This document shows, piece after piece, positions 6,798 through 13,142 of a stretch of DNA of 13,142 nt (the first letter of the stretch is position 1; each line of letters begins with the position of its first letter). The DNA lies in NCBI GenBank assembly GCA_021781075.1, contig JAJXXN010000242.1, forward strand, positions 1 through 13,142, given 5' to 3'. The notes beneath the pieces are model-generated. The model did no database searches. It saw only the letters and a program-made list of their open reading frames with translations, and was not told the origin of the DNA. Origin of the DNA: Acidobacteriota bacterium (lineage in GTDB: Bacteria > Acidobacteriota > Terriglobia > Terriglobales > Acidobacteriaceae). The position numbers and the translations under genes are program-made.

Positions 6798-6879
6798 CAA
6801 AATTAGATGAATTGCCAGCGCATTTCCCTGTGGAAGACACATGCGGAATGAAGTCCGCGGCGCGATTGCGGCAATGCGT

Positions 6880-8457
6880 TCAATTCCGCTTGCGGCGCAT
6901 GTGCGTGGGCGGAATCTTGAGGTCTTCACGATACTTTGCGACGGTGCGCCGTGTGACCTGGATTCCCTGCTCATGGAGCATGGTGGCGAGCTGCTCATCG
7001 GTCAAAGGCTTGGCGGGATTTTCTTCCTCGATGAATTTGCGCACCTTGCGCTTGAGCACGACAAGCGTGGTGTCGGCCCCCTCGGAGCCATTGGCGCCCT
7101 CGTTGAAAAAGAAGCGCAGCTCAAACACTCCCCGCGGCGTATGCACGTATTTGTTGGCCACCGCGCGCGACACCGTCGAGGGGTGCACGCCAATCTCCTC
7201 GGCAACCTCCTTGATCATCATCGGGTGCAGGGCCTCAATGCCCTTCTCCAAAAAATCGTGCTGGCGGCGCACAATCACCTCACAGGTGCGCAGGATGGTG
7301 CTTTTGCGCTGGGCGATGTTGCGCATCAATTGCACGGCGGAGCGGAAGCGCTCCTTCACATATTCGCGGACTTCTTTTTCCGTCCGGGTTGAAGCGAGCA
7401 GGCGGCGGTACTGGTGGCTTAACCGCAAGGTGGGCATGTCCTCGTCATTCATCACAACGGCCCACTCATCATCGCGCTTCACAAAGGCCACGTCGGGCTC
7501 AATGAGCCTGGGCTGATCGCGGTTGTAGCGTGCGCCAGGCCGCGGGTCCAGGGTGCGGATGAAATCCAACGCGGCTTGAGCCTGCTCCTGCGTCAGACCG
7601 ATGACGCGGCTCAACTCCTTGAGGTCGCGCTTTTGAAGCAACTGGAGGTGCTTGTCCACAATCTCCGCGGCCCGCGCAAAGATGTGGTGGCGCTCCTCCA
7701 ATAAAAGCATTTCGGCGGCGGAAGGCGGTTCATGATCCTTGTGTTCAAAACCCGTTGCGCGCAATGGATAGATGTGGTCAAACTCGCGCTGCTGGGCGGC
7801 TATTTGGATGAGCAGGCATTCGCGCAGGTTGCGTGCCGCAACCCCGGCCGGGTCAAAACCCTGCACCAGGTGGATGGCCTGATGCAACAGACTGCCATCC
7901 AGGTCACCAGCGAGTTCCTGCTGGTGCGCATCCTGCAATTCCTCGTCGCTGTAAGGCAAATAGCCGTTCTCATCGAGGTTGCCAATGATGAAATCCGCCG
8001 CGGCGCGCAGGCGCGGGTCAATCGTCATTGCCCCCAATTGCCACGCCAGGTGATCGGTGAGCGTAGTCGGCTGAGAAAGGAAGTTTTCAAAGGACGGCTT
8101 CTCAATCTCCTCGTATTCGCGCTGCGTCCGGAAACCGGGGTCGAGGTACTCCTGGAAATACGAGCCGAAGTCAATCTCCTCGAATGGGTCCTTGACTGTT
8201 TCAGCGGCCGGCTCGCGCTCCGCGGCGGAGGCGGACAGGTGTTGGTCGAGCTGCTCTCGACGGCCCTCCACGTCGTCGAGCAGGGGAACGGACTCGTCGA
8301 TTTCTTCCAGAACTGGATTTTCGACCATTTCGGCATGGATCATCTCCTTGAGCTCGAGATTGTTGAGCGCAAGCACGCTCACCATCTGCATCAGCGCCGG
8401 AGTCAGAATCTGCCGTTGCGCGACCTTCAAATTCAGTTTTGGTTGCAGTAGCGGCAT
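6880..8457 (-). CDS. rpoN: RNA polymerase sigma-54 factor
   Basis: Sigma-54 directs RNA polymerase to -24/-12 promoters and needs ATP-driven enhancer-binding activators to melt DNA. The product is 525 residues (E. coli 477). Region I, the activator-interacting part, is at about 1-45 (QRQILTPALMQMVSVLALNN, then LELKEMI). Acidic region II follows (EEIDESVPLLDDVEG). The core-binding region includes GFDPAGVAARNLRECLLIQ and LDPRPGARYN. A helix-turn-helix lies at about 418-437 (VAEEIGVHPSTVSRAVANKY). The RpoN box TRRTVAKYRE is at 502-511, with Thr in place of the usual first Ala. The ATG at 8457 gives the expected N-terminus; an AAGGA lies rather far upstream (about 14 nt). It lies downstream of lptB as in many Gram-negatives, with a sigma-54-type promoter in the gap. 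No enhancer-binding activator gene is in the window. Confidence 0.97.
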   Translation of the reverse strand: MPLLQPKLNLKVAQRQILTPALMQMVSVLALNNLELKEMIHAEMVENPVLEEIDESVPLLDDVEGRREQLDQHLSASAAEREPAAETVKDPFEEIDFGSYFQEYLDPGFRTQREYEEIEKPSFENFLSQPTTLTDHLAWQLGAMTIDPRLRAAADFIIGNLDENGYLPYSDEELQDAHQQELAGDLDGSLLHQAIHLVQGFDPAGVAARNLRECLLIQIAAQQREFDHIYPLRATGFEHKDHEPPSAAEMLLLEERHHIFARAAEIVDKHLQLLQKRDLKELSRVIGLTQEQAQAALDFIRTLDPRPGARYNRDQPRLIEPDVAFVKRDDEWAVVMNDEDMPTLRLSHQYRRLLASTRTEKEVREYVKERFRSAVQLMRNIAQRKSTILRTCEVIVRRQHDFLEKGIEALHPMMIKEVAEEIGVHPSTVSRAVANKYVHTPRGVFELRFFFNEGANGSEGADTTLVVLKRKVRKFIEEENPAKPLTDEQLATMLHEQGIQVTRRTVAKYREDLKIPPTHMRRKRN

Positions 8458-8549
8458 CGCGTTTTCTGAGTTCCTTTGAGCCCTGTAAGTGGATATTCAT
8501 CCAGGCCGGGAATGGGGTAAAGCGGAAATTGCGATTGACGGTGAGGGCT

Positions 8550-8566
8550 TGTCTCAAATTGAAACA
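8550..8566. promoter_or_regulatory. Dyad just downstream of the predicted rpoN start site (possible operator)
   Basis: TGTCTCAA (8550-8557), a central A, then TTGAAACA (8559-8566): the half-sites are inverted copies at 7 of 8 positions. It would cover roughly +4 to +20 of a transcript starting at the sigma-54 element 8580-8596. It could be a repressor operator; as RNA it would form only a weak hairpin with a G-T pair. Confidence 0.4.
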
Positions 8567-8579
8567 GTTGGAGTTTCGC

Positions 8580-8596
8580 TGCAATCTGAGTGCCAA
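8580..8596 (-). promoter_or_regulatory. Sigma-54 (-24/-12) promoter upstream of rpoN
   Basis: The minus strand reads TTGGCACTCAGATTGCA. Against the consensus YTGGCACGrNNNTTGCW it matches every constrained position except G8 and the weak purine after it. GG and GC are separated by exactly 10 nt, as sigma-54 requires. The predicted start is near 8569, about 112 nt before the rpoN ATG. Its position directly before rpoN suggests autoregulation. An activator site would have to lie upstream, inside lptB; none was identified. Confidence 0.7.
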
Positions 8597-8621
8597 AATG
8601 ACAATCGCACAAGGTAGCTTA

Positions 8622-8650
8622 ATTCTACGCAATCCAGCTTTGGTTGTGGA
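8622..8650 (-). promoter_or_regulatory. Possible sigma-70 promoter for rpoN
   Basis: On the minus strand, TCCACA (8645-8650, 4 of 6 to TTGACA), a 17-bp spacer and TAGAAT (8622-8627, 5 of 6 to TATAAT). It begins 5 bp beyond the lptB stop and could provide basal rpoN expression alongside the sigma-54 element. Plausible but not strong. Confidence 0.35.
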
Positions 8651-8654
8651 GGTG

Positions 8655-9383
8655 CTACTTGAGCGAAAAGCCTTCGCCCAAATACACGCGGCGCACATCC
8701 GGGTCATTGCCCAGTTGGTGGGGTGTGCCGGTGCGGAAGATGCTGCCATCGGCAATGATATAGGCACGATCCGTGACGGAAAGGGTCTCACGCACATTAT
8801 GGTCGGTAATGAGGATGCCGATGCCGCCGGCCTTCAAATCGAAGATGATCTTCTGCAGATCAAGCACCGCGATCGGGTCGATGCCGCTGAATGGCTCGTC
8901 GAGGAGGATGAAATTGGGCTGGATGCAGAGGCAGCGCGCGATCTCGACGCGGCGACGCTCACCACCAGAGAGCGCATAGCCCCTCGTGGTGCGGATGTGG
9001 TCCAGGTTGAGCTGGTGAATCAACCGCTCCGTGCGGGTGCGACGCTCCTCGGTTGAAAGGGCCTGGGCCTCGAGCACCGCCAGGATATTTTCCTCCACGG
9101 TGAGCTTGCGGAAGACCGAGGGCTCCTGCGGCAGATAGCTGATGCCGTAGTCGCGCGCGCGCCGGTACATCGGCGTGTTGGTAATCTCCTCTTCGTCAAC
9201 CAGCACACGGCCTGTTTCCGGCTGCACAAGCCCGACAATCATATAAAAACTGGTGGTCTTTCCGGCGCCATTTGGGCCCAGCAGCCCCACCACCTCCCCA
9301 CGGCTGATGGAGAGGTCAACACCGCGGACGACGCGGCGGCCTTTATAGGATTTTCCCAAGCGATGGGCGCGAAGTGTTTCCAT
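8655..9383 (-). CDS. lptB: LptB, ATPase of the LPS export ABC transporter
   Basis: LptB is the cytoplasmic ATPase of LptB2FGC, which extracts LPS from the inner membrane and pushes it along the periplasmic bridge. The product is 242 residues (E. coli 241), with all ABC motifs intact: Walker A GPNGAGKTT (36-44), Q-loop Gln86 in LPQEPS, signature LSGGE (138-142), Walker B FILLDE (158-163, catalytic Glu163) and H-loop His195 in TDHNVRE. The YLPQEPSVFRKLTVEENI block and DEPFSGIDP are characteristic of LptB. It starts at the ATG at 9383 with no strong RBS. The 44-nt gap to the preceding Lpt gene contains a 7-bp hairpin (CGGCCTG/CAGGCTG, one G-T pair, 9393-9409). Co-transcription with the upstream LptC/A-type gene is likely. 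lptF and lptG are not in the window. Confidence 0.97.
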   Translation of the reverse strand: METLRAHRLGKSYKGRRVVRGVDLSISRGEVVGLLGPNGAGKTTSFYMIVGLVQPETGRVLVDEEEITNTPMYRRARDYGISYLPQEPSVFRKLTVEENILAVLEAQALSTEERRTRTERLIHQLNLDHIRTTRGYALSGGERRRVEIARCLCIQPNFILLDEPFSGIDPIAVLDLQKIIFDLKAGGIGILITDHNVRETLSVTDRAYIIADGSIFRTGTPHQLGNDPDVRRVYLGEGFSLK

Positions 9384-9427
9384 ATCTGTTGTCGGCCTGG
9401 TACAGGCTGCCCAGTAGACCTTCTCTC

Positions 9428-11833
9428 CTATTTCCGGGTCGTCGTCTCAGTGGTGGTGCGCACACCCTCGACTTTGACGCTATCATCGCGGCTGGAGAAA
9501 ATCAAAGTTTCTCCGCTGACGGTGCCGCGCTCGGGATCGTGCAATTGCGGTGGATGGCTCACAGGGCCGGTCAGCGTATACTCGCCGCTTTCGCCCGAGT
9601 AGACGAGCTGCTCGCCGCTCGCCGTTCGATCCTGCGCATGCAGGCGCACGTGGCCGCGCGCAATGACGCGATCCACGGCAGCGCTGTTGCCTGGTTCATT
9701 CACACCCGCCGGCAGTAGGATCACATCGATTGTCTCGGCTTGGATGGTTCCGGTGCCCGTCTCGGCGCTGACGCCGGCCTGGCTTCCCCCGCTCGATAGC
9801 CAGGCCTTGCGCTCGGCCGCTGAATACTTGAGCAATCCGCCGCGGAAGCGCATCAGTTCCGGAGTTTTCGCAGCGGACGCTTTTCCGGCGATGCTTAAAA
9901 ACACAGCCGTGACAGCATTTTGACCCTCGGCGACCAAAGTCTGACGGTTGCGGTTGATTGTAATGCGTGGTGCTGAGATTGAGTCATTCTGCTGCCATAG
10001 GCGTGCCTGCCCGCTAAAAACCGCATCGCCGCTTGCCTGCTGCAGTGCCGCCTGCTGGCTGACAATGTGGGTGGGGGCGCGGCCTCCAAGGCCGGCGCTT
10101 TTGCCCTGATCATCGGCCCAGGTTGCCTTCACCGCGCCATGCGCGCTGGCATCCCCCGTGACACGCGAAAAATCTATCGTATCGGCCGCCATCTCCACTC
10201 CGCCGTTGATCACTTGCGGTGCCCCGCTCAAATGGATCCACTCGCCGCTGCCCTCATACTCCGCACGGCTCGCAATGGCATGCACCGGCGCCTTGCCCGC
10301 GGTTTGCGTCTCATTGAGTTGCACATGCCCCGTGAGCGTTGCGTTTTCCAAATCGCCGAGTGAATTCCCCGTTGCAATGGCCGTTGCTTTCCCGTTGCCA
10401 ACGCCGCTCCCCGGCTCCGCTTTGAACTGCGCATCCAGCACGTCACCAATGGCTGTCTGCCGTATGCCCGCTTCATTGGTCTGGTCGACCATTGCGTGCC
10501 CTTTGCCCTCAAGCGAATTCAATCTACCCTCATCGTTGAACAAGCCGGTCAATTCATCTGCTGCCATGCTTCCCTGCGTCATTGTGCCGGAGCGGGATTT
10601 GACCGTCGTGCCACCTGTCCCGTGGATTGACCTGAGAAACAAACGCTCCCGCGCGTTTTTTTGAAAGGCAAGGTCAGCCTCGTCGGATTGCCACTCACGG
10701 ATGCTGCTTTCCTTTGCCGCCACACTCTCATGAACGGTAAAAAGCACCTTGTGGCCAAGGTGCGCACCACTCAATTCCCCCTCGGCATTAAAGGTCAGGC
10801 GCGCGGATGGCGCGGTTCCGTGCATCTCCCGCCCTGTCATGCGCCCGGGGCCCGCATCCGTCATTTGCGAATCAAACACCACCCCCTGCTCCAACTGCCC
10901 GTGCATGGGGCGATTATGCCCGTCAAATTCAATCTCGCCGCGCGGGGCCGACAAGCTGGAGTTGGTGGCGCTTGTAATCTTCAACGCGCCAGTTGCGCTC
11001 AGCCTCTCTACGCTGCCGTCAGCGCGAAAAAACAAAGCTGCACTTTGTGATTGCGCCGTCGTTGCCCCCTGGCGCAAATAAGCGCCGCTCAGTGTGGCAA
11101 GTTGAACATCGCGCTCAAACTCTGCATGCGCCGCATGCGCTTGAATCAAATCAGCGCCCCGTTGGAATTGCATCTGCACATTGCGGTCAATCACCACATA
11201 CCCGAGCTGCGAATCAAAGAGCGCTCCATCCCCGCTGCCGCTGCCCTGCGCCAGAAGAAAATCCAAATGCTCCTTCGTTTGCGCCACACCGCTCTTCTGG
11301 TCAAAGATCAGGCCGCTCGTCCTGACCCGGATGCTGTCCGCCTCCGTGATCGCCGCCGCATTCGCAAGTGATTTGTTGTCCGTTGCGACGCCCGATACGA
11401 CGCCGTGTGGTGTTGCCTTTGGGGCAATTGCGGGCGCCTGCCCCGGTTTGATCACTGTAATCTCCACCGGGCCAACCGCGCGCGCGATTCCCTCCTTTTG
11501 GTCGTACTGAAATTCCTGCCCTTCAATCCGGTCCACACGGCTGCCCTCGGCGCCATAGAGGTCGATCTTCACGTTGGAGAGCGTGGCCACCCCATCGGAA
11601 ATCTGTATCACCTTTGCGGCATCAATCTTGAACAGCGTATGCCCGGCGCGGGTCTGTGTGTAAATCACATGATCGGCCTGCTGCGTGATGTTCACGCCCA
11701 GCTTTGCCGGCAGGTCCTTGACTGTGGAGTGGTTGCGCCACTTGGCCAGCAACAGCAGCGCGGCGATGGACAAAATGATCAGACCACCCACGATGAGGAC
11801 GAGCGTGCGCAGGCGTTCTATGGTCAGGCGCAC
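9428..11833 (-). CDS. Very long LptC/LptA (OstA-like) LPS transport bridge protein
   Basis: The 801-residue product probably anchors in the inner membrane and forms part of the periplasmic LPS bridge. One membrane segment lies at about residues 10-30 (TLVLIVGGLIILSIAALLLL). An LptC-like region follows (about 45-135, including GHTLFKIDAAKVIQISDGVA, then TLSNVKIDLYG and EGQEFQYDQ). The rest is beta-rich with repeated OstA/LptA-like blocks such as ASRAEYEGSGEWIHLSGAPQ and ASGEQLVYSGESGEYTLTG, the latter close to the C-terminus with SGETLIFSSRDDSVKVEG. Typical LptC and LptA are each under 200 residues, so this looks like a fusion with several extra jelly-roll units. The start is GTG at 11833, preceded by GGGGA at 7-nt spacing and only 2 nt after the upstream stop. 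lptB follows. Lpt assignment is firm from neighbours and ends; the middle is poorly recognisable. Confidence 0.85.
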   Translation of the reverse strand: MRLTIERLRTLVLIVGGLIILSIAALLLLAKWRNHSTVKDLPAKLGVNITQQADHVIYTQTRAGHTLFKIDAAKVIQISDGVATLSNVKIDLYGAEGSRVDRIEGQEFQYDQKEGIARAVGPVEITVIKPGQAPAIAPKATPHGVVSGVATDNKSLANAAAITEADSIRVRTSGLIFDQKSGVAQTKEHLDFLLAQGSGSGDGALFDSQLGYVVIDRNVQMQFQRGADLIQAHAAHAEFERDVQLATLSGAYLRQGATTAQSQSAALFFRADGSVERLSATGALKITSATNSSLSAPRGEIEFDGHNRPMHGQLEQGVVFDSQMTDAGPGRMTGREMHGTAPSARLTFNAEGELSGAHLGHKVLFTVHESVAAKESSIREWQSDEADLAFQKNARERLFLRSIHGTGGTTVKSRSGTMTQGSMAADELTGLFNDEGRLNSLEGKGHAMVDQTNEAGIRQTAIGDVLDAQFKAEPGSGVGNGKATAIATGNSLGDLENATLTGHVQLNETQTAGKAPVHAIASRAEYEGSGEWIHLSGAPQVINGGVEMAADTIDFSRVTGDASAHGAVKATWADDQGKSAGLGGRAPTHIVSQQAALQQASGDAVFSGQARLWQQNDSISAPRITINRNRQTLVAEGQNAVTAVFLSIAGKASAAKTPELMRFRGGLLKYSAAERKAWLSSGGSQAGVSAETGTGTIQAETIDVILLPAGVNEPGNSAAVDRVIARGHVRLHAQDRTASGEQLVYSGESGEYTLTGPVSHPPQLHDPERGTVSGETLIFSSRDDSVKVEGVRTTTETTTRK

Positions 11834-11835
11834 GG

Positions 11836-12537
11836 TCAGTTCCCCACGTTGAGGCGCTGCATCAGGCGCAGCGCGAGGCTTTCGCCCATCTCGCTCCAGA
11901 GCAGGCGCGCGGTTGCGCCGGAGGCCTTCTCAACGCCGTGCGCTAGTTCGATGAGATGGCGCAGGTTTTCTTCGATGTGCTTTGCGCCGGCTTCGTCAAG
12001 GTTGATTTCTTCCTCTAGGAAGGGCGCGTCGTTGCCGAAGTCGATGCGGATGTGGCCCTCCTGCTCGTAAACCCCATCATCAAAGAGCGGGCCAAAGGCG
12101 GTGACGCGGATAAGCCGGGATTGACGCGTCCAGTTGTTCTGCGCATCCGGCTCCCAAAGCCACCAGCCGATTTGAAACTCGTAGGCGTAATCATCGTGCA
12201 GAAGCTCGACCAGCTCGGCAACGGCGGCGACGGGGTCAATGCCGTGGGTGACGGTGAGTTCGCCGAGCGGGTTGGCGGGCTCGGGGGCGTCCAAGCCGAA
12301 GTTGTCATCAACGAGTTGAGGGCCGGATTTTGCCTGGGGAATGACGCGGTTGACCGAGCGATAGACGCGCTGGAATACCGGGGTTTCGCTCCAGCTGATC
12401 GGCCATACGGTTGTGGAGTAGACGCGCTCCTCGCCGCCGTGGTTCTTGAACTCGAGCAGGACGCGCGCGAGTTTGTCGCCGAGCTCGTCAAGCCGGAGAT
12501 TGGGGTACCAGAGGCTGAGGTAAAGAGCGTCGGCCAT
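11836..12537 (-). CDS. Conserved-looking protein of unknown function, first gene of the lpt unit
   Basis: I do not recognise the family. From the ATG at 12537 the product has 233 residues (MADALYLSLWYPNLRLDELG at the start). It is acidic and probably cytosolic, with no signal peptide or membrane span. Notable stretches are an aromatic YEFQIGWWLWEPDAQNNW, the glutamate-rich DAPFLEEEINLDEAGAKHIE and a leucine-rich C-terminal helix ending LALRLMQRLNVGN. The frame stays open to 12816, but that extension is Cys/Arg/Pro-rich and overlaps the divergent gene on the other strand, so it is rejected. The stop is 2 nt before the GTG of the LptC/A-type gene, implying translational coupling and a possible link to LPS transport. 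A TACAAT box at 12546-12551 lies so close to the ATG that the mRNA may be nearly leaderless. Confidence 0.8.
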   Translation of the reverse strand: MADALYLSLWYPNLRLDELGDKLARVLLEFKNHGGEERVYSTTVWPISWSETPVFQRVYRSVNRVIPQAKSGPQLVDDNFGLDAPEPANPLGELTVTHGIDPVAAVAELVELLHDDYAYEFQIGWWLWEPDAQNNWTRQSRLIRVTAFGPLFDDGVYEQEGHIRIDFGNDAPFLEEEINLDEAGAKHIEENLRHLIELAHGVEKASGATARLLWSEMGESLALRLMQRLNVGN

Positions 12538-12539
12538 AC

Positions 12540-12552
12540 CTACATATTGTAG
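12540..12552. promoter_or_regulatory. Palindrome and -10-like box in the divergent intergenic region
   Basis: CTACA (12540-12544), TAT, TGTAG (12548-12552) is a perfect 5-bp-arm dyad. On the minus strand it contains TACAAT (12546-12551), 5 of 6 to the -10 consensus, with no good -35 (TTTCGC at about 17 bp). Initiation would fall within a few bases of the ATG at 12537. The dyad could be an operator; arms this short also occur by chance. Confidence 0.3.
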
Positions 12553-12612
12553 ACGGCAGATGCAGCACGCGAAATTCCCTTGCGTGTGATTGAATGTACG
12601 GGGAGGTGCTGG

Positions 12613-13142
12613 ATGAGAATTGCATATCTTGGCTTGGGGCGCATGGGCTCGGGGATGGCTACGCGGTTGCTTGCGGGAGGGCATGCGGTGACGGTTTGGA
12701 ACCGCAACGCGGAGAAAGCACGCGGGTTTGCAGGGCTGGGTGCGCGTGTTGCACTGGAGCCGGCTGAGGCGGTTCGCGATGCTGAATTGGTGATCAGCTG
12801 CCTCTTTGATGACCACTCACTCGATGAGATATTTCATGAGGGCAGCGCGACACTCACGGCAATGCGCGCGGGGACCATTCACCTGTGCACCACGACCATC
12901 TCGCCGGTGTGCGCGGGGCGCATGGAGGCTCTGCACAGCGCGCATGGGCTTCGCTATGTGGCAGGGCCGGTGCTGGGTCGGCCGGATGCGGCTGCGGCTG
13001 GCAAACTGACACAGATACTGGCCGGTGATGCGGTCGCAATCAGTGAAGTGACACCGGTTTGCGCGGCATATGCGGAGCGCGTGGTGCCGCTCGAGGGCGC
13101 GGCCAGCGTTGCCAACAGCTTGAAGCTTTGCCTGAACTTTTT
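12613..13142 (+). CDS. NAD(P)-dependent oxidoreductase, beta-hydroxyacid dehydrogenase family (N-terminal part)
   Basis: This belongs to the 3-hydroxyisobutyrate / 6-phosphogluconate-dehydrogenase-like family, which includes glyoxylate/succinic semialdehyde reductases. 176 codons are visible before the window ends; the family is about 290 residues. The Rossmann dinucleotide motif is GLGRMGSGMA (residues 7-16). After the second strand comes VWNRN (28-32), where Arg suggests NADP(H) preference. HLCTTTISP corresponds to the substrate-binding STxSP block. GPVLGRPDAAAAGKL corresponds to the APVxGxxxAAxxGxL block and resembles the GRPxAAAAGKL subgroup. The catalytic lysine is probably Lys171 in NSLKLCLNF. 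The ATG at 12613 has GGGAGG at 12601-12606, 6 nt away. It diverges from the minus-strand unknown gene. The substrate cannot be assigned. Confidence 0.9.
   Translation, partial: MRIAYLGLGRMGSGMATRLLAGGHAVTVWNRNAEKARGFAGLGARVALEPAEAVRDAELVISCLFDDHSLDEIFHEGSATLTAMRAGTIHLCTTTISPVCAGRMEALHSAHGLRYVAGPVLGRPDAAAAGKLTQILAGDAVAISEVTPVCAAYAERVVPLEGAASVANSLKLCLNF

Noticed and set aside
6843..6858. 5-bp hairpin GCGGA/TCCGC after rpoN as a terminator
   Set aside because: The stem is short and has no T-tract on the minus strand; it is not enough to call termination.
7732..8451. 239-codon plus-strand frame opposite rpoN (and 8439-9056 opposite lptB)
   Set aside because: These lie opposite confidently identified genes, have no RBS and no recognisable domain.
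12538..12816. N-terminal extension of the unknown protein to 12816
   Set aside because: It overlaps the divergent dehydrogenase start, which has a good RBS and a clear Rossmann motif. The extra sequence is Cys/Arg/Pro-rich and unlike the rest of the protein.

Overview
The window is a chromosomal segment of a diderm (LPS-transporting) bacterium with fairly high G+C content and mostly well-packed genes. The lptC/A-lptB-rpoN-hpf-rapZ gene order is known from Proteobacteria. The single very long LptC-LptA-type protein, the missing phosphotransferase genes and the secreted IPT-collagen-tail-collar protein suggest a lineage outside Proteobacteria; Acidobacteriota (Terriglobia-like) is my best guess. 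No rRNA or other marker is present to settle this.

Layout. Plus strand, 1-3606: the 3' part of kdpA, then complete kdpB and kdpC, a high-affinity K+ uptake operon. No kdpDE sensor genes follow. The operon converges on a minus-strand block running from about 12537 down to 3676. In transcription order this block holds a 233-residue unknown protein, an 801-residue LptC/LptA-like bridge protein, lptB, rpoN (sigma-54), a secreted IPT/TIG-collagen-tail-collar protein, long-form hpf and rapZ. A truncated plus-strand gene for a beta-hydroxyacid-dehydrogenase-like NAD(P)-dependent oxidoreductase starts at 12613 and runs off the end. It diverges from the unknown gene across a 75-bp gap.

How the genes work together. 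The unknown gene and the LptC/A gene lie 2 nt apart, with lptB 44 nt further on, so they look like one LPS-transport transcription unit. A 197-nt gap before rpoN contains a near-perfect sigma-54 -24/-12 element with a dyad just downstream of the predicted start site, which suggests rpoN autoregulation. The collagen-like gene interrupts the conserved rpoN-hpf neighbourhood. It has its own consensus -35 promoter and a hairpin after its stop, so it is probably an independent unit. hpf and rapZ lie in the expected order, but ptsN, which separates them in E. coli, and npr, which follows rapZ there, are absent. The hpf-rapZ gap holds an imperfect inverted repeat.

No tRNA, rRNA, CRISPR array, insertion sequence or phage module was seen. 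No stretch longer than 300 bases lacks a gene; the longest gap (6656-6879, 224 nt) holds the collagen gene promoter. The most unusual points are the rpoN-proximal sigma-54 promoter, the collagen-like insertion with its 144-bp internal repeats, the 801-residue Lpt bridge protein, and a RapZ with alanine after the P-loop lysine.
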